Below are positions 1 to 12,292 of a DNA stretch of 64,000 nucleotides, in pieces. The notes under the pieces were generated by a model. That model had not been told where the DNA came from. It saw nothing but the letters and a program-made list of their open reading frames with translations, and made no database searches. Source of the stretch: Colius striatus (lineage: Eukaryota; Chordata; Aves; Coliiformes; Coliidae); assembly GCF_028858725.1 (NCBI RefSeq), contig NC_084760.1:79676367-79740366 (forward strand), given 5' to 3'. How positions within the stretch are numbered: position 1 is the stretch's first letter; each line of letters begins with the position of its first letter. The translations under genes and the position numbers were made by a program.

Positions 1-600
1 CTCCCCTGTTACCAAGAATACAGCAGCTCCATACAAACCCATGACAAATATAAACAGTATCAGGGACTTTCTGGGGTCTCAGGCAGTTTTACATCATGCA
101 TCACCCAAAAGCAGCCAATCAGGGCCCTGGGAGCATCAGATGAAGGATCCATAGCAGATGAGAGTATGCCACAGCTCTGCCTCGGCCTTCCTGCACTGCA
201 CCACGGACCAATAGTAAAAGCAGCAGGATCAGGGCCAGAAACAGCAAAGCAAAATCTTACAACAAGGAAATTCTCCACACTTCTCCACGTTATTCGCCTG
301 TTGCTGATACACACTGCTCTACGAGCGTCTGTTCCATCACACCTGCCGATGTCCACTAGGTGGCAGCAAAAAAGCGTCATGGAGAGAGGAGGGTTTTCCA
401 GGGCTCCCCTCTTCGCCCGCGCACACGGGTGCCTGCAGGGCAGGCCTGGTGTCAAGCTTCTGCTGCTGCTGCTGGGTAGATGGGAGGCAAACTCTGAGGG
501 AATGAAATTGTATAGCTCTCGGAATAGGAACTTACTAAAGAGTGAACGCTTCTCGAACTTGAGGAAGGCGTGAAGAAGGCAAGTTTCGGCAAATGCTTTG
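1..600. other. left-edge segment, relatively GC-rich, no gene recognised
   Basis: This stretch is richer in GC and CpG than the DNA to its right, especially 300-470, and contains a strong CTCF-type motif (separate entry). One plus-strand frame is open from base 1 to 573, and the minus strand is open over 60-455. Neither translation matches a protein I recognise; the plus frame includes a Leu run from a CTG repeat at about 460-474. At 1-69 a minus-strand frame gives a hydrophobic, TM-like stretch cut by the window edge. Coding status is undecidable here. Confidence 0.3.
353..367 (+). promoter_or_regulatory. strong CTCF-type motif
   Basis: CCACTAGGTGGCAGC fits the vertebrate CTCF core consensus CCASYAGRKGGCRS at all 14 positions. 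CTCF is the zinc-finger factor that anchors chromatin loops and insulators. The motif faces right, toward KCNK5, and sits in a locally GC-richer stretch. Binding is inferred from motif only. Confidence 0.6.
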
Positions 601-3600
601 CTTTTTCAGAACCACAAAATAGGGATTTTGCTTGGGAATTTTCTCATTTAAAGCATCCCCAAAACCTGCAAAGGAATGCTGTGGTGTCATGTTCTTCCAG
701 CGATGCTGTCGCCCACACTTATTATCAAACATGTGGAGGTTTCCACGTGCAGTTCTTTTCTTCGGGGTATGCTGCATGCCTTAAGGCAATCCTTAGGAAA
801 GGCACTAAAGGTCAAAGGGAGGACCAAGATAAAGACAGTTCATGGTGTTCTGATTGCATTATTATTTCATTTTAAAATGCTTACAATTAGCAAATCAACT
901 GACCTCTCTGTCAGAATAAAGATTCGCACAAAAGCTAAAAGACCCAAACACTGAGCTCCTGCTCCACATCTGTATCACTGCTAGCACTGAATTTAGTAAA
1001 AAAAAAATGAAACTAATGTTCTCATAGCTTTTGTTTTCCATATGGGGAGAACCTAGATATTTTTTAAAAGGAAGATGAGGTGATTTTTAGTCAAAACAAA
1101 GTCAAAGATTTGCCTCAAAATAATTAGGGCATATACATGGGAAAAGAAAGAAAATAAGCCAAGAAAGATCTGTCATTCAAATCCCAGCCCTACTTGATGC
1201 AGGACAAGCATTTGATTTCAGTGGGCAGCTTTACCGTAGACTGTGACCTCTATGTTAGTAGTACTGGGTCACCTCAAGGGACATATTGATGAGGTCTGTC
1301 TCTACCCAGGCTCTGCTTATTTTGCAGGTCTCTCAGCGTGTTAATCTGAATTACCACATTACAGGAAAATATTTTCTGCTGAAACATTCTTGAAATATAT
1401 TTGGATTACAAAAAAACCCATATTTTATTTGGAAAATTGCTCCAGGAACTCCTGACCATCTCTGTTCAATGGAGCAGGAAGGCCATGATTTCAAAGTAAA
1501 ATAAGCAAAGCTCAGCAAACTGCCTGACCTCCTCTTGTACACATACAACATCCCAGCTACTAGTAGAGCCCAGTGGAAAGAGTGGCAGAATAGCAATGCA
1601 GTTGTTTGGCATCAACCGTACAGCACTGGGAAAGAGTCAATTTGTTTTTCTTCTCTGGCTCCTCAGCATTTAAAATGCAGCAGCTCAGCTTTCTTGGGAG
1701 AAATCCTCACCAGATTGCTGTTTAGTTGAGTTTTTATTGTTCCACAAGAGAAGGAGCAATGAAAACAACAAACAGAACAAAACAAGTAACTCTTTATTAA
1801 AACTGAATTGTTTCAAAAGAAAAAAATTCAGAAAATGTCAGAAGTCAAACAGGATCAACTATATTAGATTTTAATTCCTGCAGGTTTGACTTCCAGGGAA
1901 GACAATAAATAATCCACATTTTTTCCTGTCCTTAGCAACATTCTAGAAGTAGTACCTTTATGGGCATAAACTGTTCAGCACTTTCTTCAGTATATTAATC
2001 ACAAGCAAGCCTTTCTTGAATGTTGGACAGTTCTGTACTTCTGCTATTTGTCTTCTTTTTTTTCTTTTTTTTTTTAAAGGCAATATAAAAAACCCACAAC
2101 AACAAATCCCTGGCTTATTTGACCATTACTTAACTCCATATCCTTTTCACAAGACAAGTTTGCCTCAGAATCCAATCCCTGTGTCACCTCCATTTCCTCA
2201 TATAAATTATTTGTCACAGTTCCTGCATTTAAGTTATAACCCAGTCCTGCTCCATTTTTAGATTTCACCATAAAAAGAATGCATTAAATCAAGGTGAATA
2301 CATTTCTGTTACTATGGTGGACTTCACAAAGGCTTTTCCTGATGTCAAATCTTCTCTAGTCTCTTGACAAATACCATTGCATTTGTAGATGAAAGTTTTC
2401 CCACTAACAGGATATGTAGCCTTTCACCTCTAAGATGCTGTTTTGAATCCTGCCCTTCTCTGTTGCCAAACAAATGTCAAAAAGCAGCAATTTAGATTAC
2501 AAGAGTTAAAGGATCTTGTTCTAATTTCCAGGGAAAAAATGTTCACAAAACATAGAAGATTCTGTTTAGCCCCTTTGTTTTGAGACTGGACTTGCTAACC
2601 AAAGAGTTAATAATCAGAAATGGAAGTTACACCAGCTCACTTACTAAATAAAGTGGTAATTTTCAGTAAGTCACGTGAGAAGTAGCTTACAGATTTAGCA
2701 GAATTTAGATTTGGTCAAACAGAAGGTATCCAGTGACCAAAAGCACGTACTGCATGGATCATGCTGATGGAAACTTTAATACCTTTGCTTTGCCTCCTGC
2801 CAGCAAGAACATGCTAGTGACTGCAGCATTTCCCTCTCACTTAAAAATTGTCTCTGTGCTGATACCTAGCAGTGCTTTCTCCAAATCAGAGTTTGCACAC
2901 AACCAGAGGAAAAATACCCTCTCTGCATGGTTGAACTATACCTATTCCATGGTTAAACGGAATATTCTGTTATGTACTTTGTGGATGATGATCCAGAAGC
3001 AGCAGTAGTAATAAACTCTCTCGCACTGTGCAATTTCATTAACCTTGTTCAATTTATGACTATGAGCTTTGCAACCTCAAGGATCACCTTATTTTCTCCC
3101 ATCAGATGCACAAGGTAGTAATGCACAGCTTTATTTATAAATGTAACATGACCTTGTTTATCTGAGCCATAGAGCTTTTGGGGGACCACAGAGCCTAGAC
3201 AAATGGAGATGCTGGCCCTGGGTGTAAAATGCAACATTTTCTGAGCATGTTGCTCTGCCTGAGTAAGAGCAAACAAACATCCCAAAGAAAGGAACCACCA
3301 TAAGGAAGGAAAGCAGAAGGAGGACATCAATTAAAGTTAAATAAAAAGGCTATGCACACATAAACATACACATACAGCCCCCCAGACTGAAAAAAACAAA
3401 AGCCTCACCAAAATCCATGCACAGAGACAGGGAAGAAAGAACTGGTTTTTGAGTATCACCCAGACAGTGCTGGGGCAATAGGGATATTGCAGTTGGCTCT
3501 TGCCAGTCCTTCTGTCACCACTGGCCATCTTTACCTTTTTGGAGGAGTGAAGGAGGATGTCAGCTGCCCTGGGACCGCTCTGCTGAGCCATTTCACTGTT

Positions 3601-6600
3601 CTGTCAGTTGCAATGGGCCAACTTAGTTTTCTGTCATTTTCTTTCCTTTTTTTTTTCCCCAGTTCTGGCAGGTTTTCTCTTTTCTTCCCAGTGAATGCTG
3701 AGGTGAAGAAACTGCACTATTTCCCAACACTATCTAGCGCATCCATGAACAACTTCCCCTTGGCTTAAGTGGTCTCTTGCAGACCTTTTGTTCCTGACAT
3801 AATTATAATAAGCTCTACTTCACAGACAGTCTTCTACTCTTGTTTGTCACATCTTTTGTTGTCTTCCTGACATTTCTGGTTTTGTTGACCTTTTTCCATC
3901 ATTTTCCTATTTCTTTGGCTTTGTGATATTGCGTTGATCCTGCTGATTTATATTTTTACTGTGTCTTTATCTATTCCACACCCCAATGTTAAGATAACTG
4001 GCCATTTTTTTTTGCTCATCTGACTTGGTTATAAATATCTTGAAGTCCCTATTAATTGCTTAACTTTCCCACTCCAAGCATGTGCTATTCTTTGCTGAGC
4101 TCAGTGAAGTCCACAGCCCTCCCTCAAAAGGTCAATGAAAGTCATGTTTGTGCATATTGAGACAGAATTTGGCAACAAAATCTTAAGTTTTTCCATGTTT
4201 TACTTTGCAGAAATTTAAAAATAGAAATATAAAAAGAAGGGAAGATTTTTCCCAATCCACAATTCTCACTGGAGCAGAGATGTTTATTACCTTAGTGAGG
4301 CATGTTTCACTTGTATCTGCAGTTCCAAAAGTTCCAAATAGGTGCTTCTCAGGAGAGTAGGACATGTGAAGTCAGTGAGTGTTTTCCTGGGACTCTCAGG
4401 GCCCTGACTTTGAGCATTCACCTTCATGCAAACCGGAGCTTGGTTGGTTTTCAAATATTAGGAGAGTAAATAGAAGAATATGTGTTTGGTTAGATAACTG
4501 CATATAAATACTCAGTAATTTTGTCATATAACAGAGTTGGATCAAGAGCTTTAGTTCCTTGTCCTGGATTTTAACAACAGCTTGCTGTGGGACACTGGAA
4601 ACACAAAAGATTGCTACACTACCACAAACATCTTGAATTGAAATATTCCATAAAAAAGGCAACAGAAGATGAATTAGTACCGTGTTATCCTACATGATAC
4701 TGGGATTAATGCAGAGAATTTATTTAGTACAAAACACGAGCCTCAATGTCCTCAAGTAGGACATTCATTGAAGAGGGACAAATAAGGCTTGAAATTCATC
4801 TACAGGTGAAATTATTTCATTTCCTTATTTTTGTTTCCCACTGTATTTTATTTACCACTTCATTCTAAGCAACATAACACACATAGTTTTGCTCTTTACT
4901 TTAAAACAAACAAACAAACAAACAAACAAGTAGGTGTCTTGCCTGAGTTGTTTAGGAACTTAAATTTTATGTCATAGATATGAGTACAATACCACTTTCA
5001 AACTTTTCAATCCTGGATGTCATTTTATTTAAGAGAGCATCAGTTAGGGCAAGTAATTTAGCCAAAAGGACACATGAACCTTAATAGTTAGAAAAAAATG
5101 TTGTAAGATCAACAAGATGAACCTCAGGCTGTTGTATTAATTGAGTCCCACCAGAGACTTTCTTACTGCATATCTGGTAATCACATACCATCTGAAGGCA
5201 AACCTTTGGGTTTTTTGCCCTGGGCAGAAAAAATTGCAATATTTTTTATATTATTTCACCTGCAGATGTGCTTTACTGAGGTCACACAAAAGCATCTCAG
5301 TAATTTTTCATCAACATTCTGCCCAGGAGTTTGTATTTGCCGTTATATACCACCACCAACTCCACAGCTGCTTGCTTACAGGCTGCATTCATGGGCTAAG
5401 TTTCTCAAATAAAAGATTTCATATTTGAATCACTTTCTTGCTCTACTTTTACAAATGATCCTTTTAAAATTGCCAGGATTGAAAATGTGAAACATAACTG
5501 AAAAACAGATATGTTAAACTGGCCTAAGGCTACAGTCACAGCAGTGTCTGTAGGTGCAGCCTACATGGGAATTGTCTAGTCCCCCAACAAGAGAAACAGA
5601 TTGTTTTTCAATAAGAGTTTGCAGTTGCTGGGGCATGCCAAGTACATTGACATTTCTTCCTATCCTATGTTTTGTAAATGTTTCTAACAAATCACTCCAC
5701 TGAAGAGGAAAACAACACAGGATGCGTGTTTCTGTTTGCAACGTCATGCACAATGTTTTAAAAGAATTAACAAATATTAACAGGTTTTGCAAGGTCATGG
5801 TGATTCTTTCTTCACATTACCAGAGAGCAAATTAGTAGACCATGTTTGCAATTATTACATTTCATATGGTGTTTAATAATTTCTGTCAAATTCGTTTTAC
5901 AGACTCATTGAAACATACTCAGACTTTGTTAATAAAAAGCATTTAATCTGAAAGTAGAAGTGTAGTGGGTTTTGATGCAGTGTTGCACCTGCAGTAATGG
6001 CAAACATGAGAATGTACAGAAATCTAGAGAAATTGTTCTTATCTCCTACTACCCATGGTTTATATTTAGAAACAAGAACTCATTATCAATGCCATTGTTG
6101 TAATTCTGAACTGTGCTCTGCATGTTTGAGCATGTGTTCAAAGCCCAAGTTTACCTAAAAGGAGAAGTCAGCCTGAGATCAAACATTCCACTTCTAGAAA
6201 ATGGGAGGCACTGAGAACTTTGAACTCTATTGAGTCTGAATTTCTGCTGCATTGTTTTGTGTGCCACCTCTGTCGCATGGGATTAGAAGAGAAGGCAAGG
6301 ATGGTGGGAGGGTTTTGCAGGTGGGAGAGGTCATCTCTGCTGGTCTGGTGCAAGTAGAGGCAGAGAGTAGAGGAAAATATGAGCCTGAGTATCTCTTGTT
6401 CCTGAGCTCCGCTTTGAGGTGTCTAGGTCCAAAGGGTAAATGAATAGGGACAAGAATTGCCCATTGGAAATCAGTCCCTCCTGAGCCAAAGGTCCCTGCA
6501 GCCTTAAGTATCCTTCTAATCTGTTCTACCTCTCATTCACCATCCAAGTCCTCAATACTTTTCCTCTTCAGATCCAGATGTCATATTCCTCATCTTTCTG

Positions 6601-9399
6601 CACTGCAGTGACTCAATAAGAGCTCACATGACCTAACCACATTCACTCTACAACTCTTGTTCTAATCATCCTCTTTCCTTCCAGCTTTCCTATGATGCCA
6701 AGTCACTTCGTACCACTTCTATTTCAAATACCTCACTTCTCTTTTTCTCTAGCATCCCATAAGACTCTTCCATTCAAGACTATCTCCTCATTAAACCCTC
6801 TTCTATTTCAGATTCTTAGTCCTGACCCCTCAACCCACCCTGAGCTTCTTACCACCCTCTTCTCATTCCTCCCCTCACGTGTAAACCCATATCCTCCCAA
6901 ATTATCTTCCAGCTCACCCCGATCCCATACACAAACTCCCTCCTACCTGTAAGCTCCTTTCCCATCTATGTCCTTGCCTCAGATCACCAATCCCACAGTG
7001 GCTTTTTAGTTCTTCCTGCTCAGTTTTGGTGATGTGCTCACCTGCTATGCTCTTCCCCTGTAGCTGGGTGGTTAATTGAAGCCTCCCCTTTCTTGGCTGT
7101 CCTTGCACAATAGAAAGAATCAGAGCTTTCTTCACCAGGGATTTCAAAAGCTTGGTCTGCACCCATCAGAAATCAAGAAGAACAAAATAATTTTCAAAAG
7201 AAAATAGTGAGATGAGCAAGAGGATGTAGGGTAGTCATATTAATCAAAGTAGATCAATTCAGGTACCTGTCCCTAGTTCATCATTGTAGAGAGTGGAGAA
7301 GGGAATTTTCCTCGAAGTAGGAGTAGGGCAGAAAACTTTGTTTGGATACACAGTCCCCTAAGCAAATCCCTGGAAAGGTAGAAGGGATCAAAGCAGGACA
7401 TCTTGCATCTGCCATCTCCCACCTCCCAGAAGTCTGCTTTACACTTGTGTCCTCTAAGGTATGTGGAGAAGCACAACCCAAGCTGTCCTATATGCATCAC
7501 ATTTGTGCTCCATCTCTGGATAGAACAAAATGGGGTCCTGGGCCCCCAGGTCCTTGGGAACAAAATGAAGCAAGCCATCGGAGATCTAACTGGACCAAAA
7601 GGGGAAATTTCTGGTTTGGATTTTGAGAAGCTTGCAACACAGGCCATAAAAATTTCCCCAGAGCTATGTACGAACAACTGTACTGCAGCAGCCCAGTGTT
7701 AGTTGTAGGATATTACGATAGCAAACAGAGAATTCCTTCATGTATATTGTTGCAAAATGGTACTGAGCAATATTTATGGGTATATCCTTGAACATTTTTC
7801 CATCACTGAAAGTGACTAATCCTGTGCAGGCTTAGCCAAACTTTCTCAAAATGCCAGGCAGTGATGAGGAGCAAAGCAGGCAGACCATTCCATGAGGTAC
7901 AGTGCAGCTGTTAGCAAGGATGCTTGGCATGAGAGGGGCAAAAAAAGAAGAAATAAGTCCCCAACAGTTTCCCTTCTGCTTGAGTAGAATTTCTTGACAA
8001 TGTGAAATTATTCCCTTGGGCAATAAAGGGGCCCCTCTCAACAACTGAAGAAGACTCATTTCTGCGATAACAAGTATCTATATTCTGGAGGAGAAACAAA
8101 ACAGCCGAACGATCAGCATATTGTAAAGAGCATGGCATTGGAAAATTTCTATCTTTACAGCAAATATCTGGGGCATATTCAGACCCTCTAGATTCTTTCT
8201 CATAGATGTCATGTGCATAGACACTACTCTCCTCATTATTGTACATGTGACCTGTAAATTCTTCTGCTGGCATTACTGAAATATCGTGTTTAAAACAACA
8301 AACTATTTCCTCACATGCCAAAGAAAAACAGGAATTTTAACATCTTAAGCCTTCCCTAGAGATGGCAGGATTCCCTTGGTTTGTGTGTTACTCCACAGAG
8401 TTGCATGTTATGCCAACGTGAGGGAGGGCAACGCTGGTTTTTTCCACTTATTTCCCAGTGAGGAGCACTTTGTCCACAGGCTCCTATGACAAGTCTCCTT
8501 GTTTCCTGGCTGTGATCACCATTAGTTTTTTAATCTGCTAGGTAGGAGAGTTTTGTGGATGAAAAGAGAAAAAAAAAGTAATTGCATTTGTAACTGTGGC
8601 AAACAGGAGGCTTGAAAGGAGGAAGCGTGGCAGGTTATAGCTAGTTGGGTCTTCCTCAGCTTTGGTCCTTCTTCAGTAATCCCTTTTCTTTCTGCCAGGA
8701 AAACATGTCTATTCCTTATCTGCTTACTTCTCCATGTAGTCTGTGTTTTCCTTCTACCCCAGATCTGTGTGTGGGCTGCTTCTCATGAAGGACAAATGTT
8801 CAGCTCCAGCCACAGCCAACCGACCCTCTGCAATGAGAGCACTGCTCCTCTGACTCAGAAATGGCTGCAGGCCCTGCTACCCTTGGCACTTGGCTCCTCT
8901 TGCCCCAGGTTTGTCTCCCATCACACAGTGTCATGCTGGGCTGCCAAGTGTTCCACTTAGGTAACGCTTGGCATTTCCAGCTCCAGGGCCTCAGCACTGA
9001 CGCAATTTACAAAATAATTTTTTAAAAAGCCACAAATATTTTGAATTCCTAGCAACTGAGAAACCCCAAAAGCAGAAAAAGCAGAATTTTTCTGCCAGGA
9101 AGGGAAGAGGAAAGGCTGCGATGGGGAGAAGAACCGTGGATTGAGAGCTGCTTCATCTTTCTACTCCCTCCTGATTGTCTTTAAACTTATTGCTAATGCA
9201 AGGTCAAGAAAGAGGGGACAGAGGAAGGGAGGAAAAAAAGGGGTGGGGGAAATAAATTCTAGAATCCTCTCTCCAGGAGTAAAGTGCAAAAGATCACATA
9301 ACCCAATGGCTGCATCTTTCTCTCTGCTCTCTAGCTTCTCAACTCCATAAAACACATGTATTGATACAGGTGAGAGATGTTATTAATTTTTCCACTTCT
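601..9399. other. AT-rich intergenic DNA, nothing recognised
   Basis: I see no conserved exon, RNA gene or recognisable transposon. It includes a T-rich tract (2054-2075) and an AAAC repeat (4903-4929). Small overlapping open frames at 7273-7702 on both strands and a 136-codon minus-strand frame at 7911-8321 have no recognisable domain and no splice-site framing that persuades me. Confidence 0.5.
4903..4929. repeat. (AAAC)n simple repeat
   Basis: Uninterrupted tetranucleotide repeat of about 6.5 AAAC units in AT-rich intergenic DNA. Confidence 0.9.
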
Positions 9400-9475
9400 T
9401 CCTTCTTAAAGATAAATAAACAGAGGCATAGTTAATGGTTAATGCTTCTGAGTTCATGGAGCAAACAGTTTTCTT
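9400..9475 (+). repeat. possible MIR-like core remnant
   Basis: The segment reads AAAGATAAATAAACAGAGGC then TGGTTAATG and, further on, TTCATGGAGCAAACAG. The order resembles the MIR core (ACAGATGAGGAAACTGAGGC, then GGTTAAGTGACTTGCCCAAGGTCA). The match is weak and judged by eye. Confidence 0.28.
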
Positions 9476-11154
9476 TTCCCGTCTTGCCTTTTGTTTAATT
9501 ATGAACTTAGGCTGCCTTCAGGCTACAAAGGGTAAGAAAGCAGGAAATATGTATATCCAGAAATGCAGTGATTATTTGATGTTTCTGAGCTAAAATAATA
9601 AAAAAACAAACCAAACCAAAACAAACTACTAAGTGGAGAATCAAAGCAATATGCAAACCATGAAGCTTAGGACTTAAGGGAAGAAAAAGCAAGAAAACAG
9701 GTCTAAAGATAGCTGGGCAACTAGAAACATGGAGGACTTCAAATTCAGCAATAATGCTAGTGAGCTGATTTTGTGAAGGTTGTTGGTAAATGATCTTTGA
9801 AGTAGTCACAGATTAAAAAGTAAGTTAATGATCTGTGGCTGCTATAAATGTGACCTACAGGTTTGCCAGCACTAAACAAGCAAGATAGGAGAAGAAAGAT
9901 CAAGTCCCGAGGGTCTGGAGTCAGAAGAATGACAGAGAAAACCAGAAACCCTGTGGGAGTGCAGGAGAGACAGAGAATTTGATGTATGCCCACACTCCTC
10001 CACAGGAAACTTCAGGATTGCCGTGAAGTATATGATGCTCTGAAACACTGAACACCAAAGCTCAGTATTTATCTGTCAGAGAGGTGAAAGTAGAGCTGAA
10101 GGACCACACTGAATAAGGATGTTCATATGAATCTGACTACTCAGTAATGCCATAAGCAGTTTCTGGACAGCTTCACAGCCACAGAGAGCAAGCTCTAACT
10201 CCTGATGCTGCAGGACAGAGGGGAGTTTTCTGTCTAGGTTATTCCATAGTGGAAGAGGGTAGCATTTACAGAAGCCTCCCACAAGAGGAAAAAGTATTTT
10301 GAGCTTTAGTGAAAATAAAAACTAGCCTCCAAAATGTTTCCTTTAAGTATGATCTGTATTTTTCCGCAGCTCAAAGTGAATCAAAGCTCCTAATCTCAGT
10401 ATCACAGCTGAATACATGCGATCAAGTTGCTGATCCAAAGTTCACTAAGCATCAGAGAAGGGAATTTGGCTTGCCCTTGGATACAATAAAATACAGATGA
10501 CTTATGTTTAAAAGGAGTACGAGGCACGCAGAAACTGGCTGACTTCACAAAACATGTAAGGTCACTATTATTTCAAGAAGTCATGAACTGTGATCAATAG
10601 CACAGATAAGCTCAGAGTTGTTAGGAATGCAAAATTAATAAGTACCTGATAACACATGGAAAGCTTGCTTTTGAAAATCGGGCAGGTAGGTAGTCAGGCC
10701 TGTTCCTAGGAGAAAATCCAGGGAATGTCTCCCATAGTTTAAAGCTAAAAGAATAGTGTATTCCAACATCAGACTGCTGCTAGAAATCTTGCATGTACTG
10801 AAGACAAAGCACCTACATATTGCAGACACTGAAAACTTCTAGCTGATGCAGAGTAAAAACATATCCTAATTTTAACCAGCTTGTAGAACTCCAGAGTGCT
10901 GTTTTCCTGATCTGTGCTCTTCCCTGTATCACCTATTGAAATCGCCTTGTTAATCAGCACATGAGTTTTCTAAAGCAACTGAGTACTAGATGAATGCTAT
11001 AGGAAGGATATGCTGTTGATAGGGGAAAAAACCCATCATCCCAAAATCTAAAATAAATAAATAAATAAATAAATATCAAAATAGATGCTTTATAGCTTTA
11101 CCTGTTTATCATAGAAATGATATCTAAATCACCTAGTTTAAATCATTTAGTTTA
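9476..11154. other. intergenic DNA, nothing recognised beyond simple repeats
   Basis: AT-rich sequence with no gene or identifiable transposon. It contains A/C-rich low complexity at about 9600-9627 and an AAAT repeat at 11051-11075, close to the first CR1 fragment. Confidence 0.5.
11051..11075. repeat. (AAAT)n simple repeat
   Basis: About six tandem AAAT units, uninterrupted. Confidence 0.9.
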
Positions 11155-11243
11155 GTGATGGGCCTGGCAGTGTGAGGTTAGTGGTTGGACTCGATGACCT
11201 TAAAGGTCTTTTCCAACTGTAATATCTCTATGTTTCTATGATT
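11155..11243 (+). mobile_element. CR1 LINE 3'-end fragment
   Basis: Short plus-strand CR1 tail: GGCCTGGCAGTGTGAGGTTA, then TGGTTGGACTCGATGACCTT, then AGGTCTTTTCCAACTGTAAT and a terminal TTTCTATGATT. This is the usual 3' UTR order and end of avian CR1. No coding sequence remains. Confidence 0.85.
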
Positions 11244-11501
11244 AAATTTAAATACTGGTATCCAGACTACAGGCTGTAACTTTTACATATGCATCTCCAA
11301 ATCTATCTTGATACAGTAAGAGTCCTTAAGTAACATGAGGAAAAAAGGGCGCAACTTTTGTCACAGTATCTCATGAACTTTGATATAAATTTAAAATTAG
11401 GATGGGGTGGTGGGAGCTTTCAATGGTGTGGGAGGAACATCCCTTCTTGTTAGAATAACCGTAGACTTTCAAACAGGAGCTAGAATGGATTATTGAAGTC
11501 C

Positions 11502-12292
11502 CACTGCACATCTCTGGGCAGAGAGAAATCTAATGAAATTCAACAAGGGCAACTGTAGAGTTTTACATCTAGGAAAGAATAACCCCATGTACCAGTTGAG
11601 GTTGAGGAATGAACTCTTAGAGAGTAGTGTAGGGGAAAAGGGACCCAGGGGTCTTGGTGGACAGCAGGACGAGCACAAGCCAGCAATGTAGCCTCATAGT
11701 CAAGAAGATCAATGGCATCCTGGGGTGTATTAGGACTGTGGGCAGTAGGTCACCAGAGGTTCTCATCCCCCTCTGCCCTTGTGAGACCACATCTGGAATA
11801 TTGTGTCCAGTTCTGGGCCCCTGAGTTCAAGAAGGACAGGGAGCTGCTGGAAAGAGTTCAGCACAGGGCCACCAAGATGATGAGGGAAGTGCAGCATCTC
11901 CCTTATGATGAAAGGCTGAGGTAGCTGAGGCTCTTTAGCTTGGAGAAGAGGAGACAGAGGGGTGATGTCATTAATGTTTACACATATATAAAGGGTAGGT
12001 GTCAGGAGGATGGAGCCAGGCTCTTCTCAACGATGTCCAATGATAAGACAAGGGGCAACAGGTATAAACTAGAACACAAGAGGTTCCAAGGAAATACAAG
12101 GAAGAAGTTCTTCACTGTGAGGGTGAGGGAACACTGGAACGGGCTGCCCAGATGGGCTGTGGAGTCTCCTTTTCTGGAGACATTCAAAACCCACCTGGAT
12201 GAGTTCCTGTGTGATCTACTGTAGGTGGCCCTGCCCTGGCAGGGGAATTGGACTGGATGATCTTTCGATCCCTTAAGACTCTGTGATTTCCA
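11502..12292 (+). mobile_element. 5'-truncated CR1 LINE
   Basis: Plus-strand CR1 copy of about 790 bp retaining the ORF2 end and 3' UTR. The frame 11712-12224 encodes the conserved CR1 C-terminal region ([20 protein letters not shown], then [40 protein letters not shown] and FLCDLL). It is broken by a single TAG at 11922-11924 and is otherwise continuous. An N-terminal part at about 11512-11711 is in another frame. The 3' UTR (GGACTGGATGATC) ends near ACTCTGTGATTT. The reverse-transcriptase catalytic region is absent, so this is a dead copy. Confidence 0.93.

Noticed and set aside
60..573. Open frames on both strands at the left edge (plus to 573; minus 60-455)
   Set aside because: No recognisable protein, and both strands are open over the same GC-richer DNA, which is expected by chance when TAA/TAG are rare. 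Not called as genes.
7273..7702. Three overlapping frames on both strands
   Set aside because: Simultaneous openness in several frames points to low stop-codon density and not coding; no homolog recognised.
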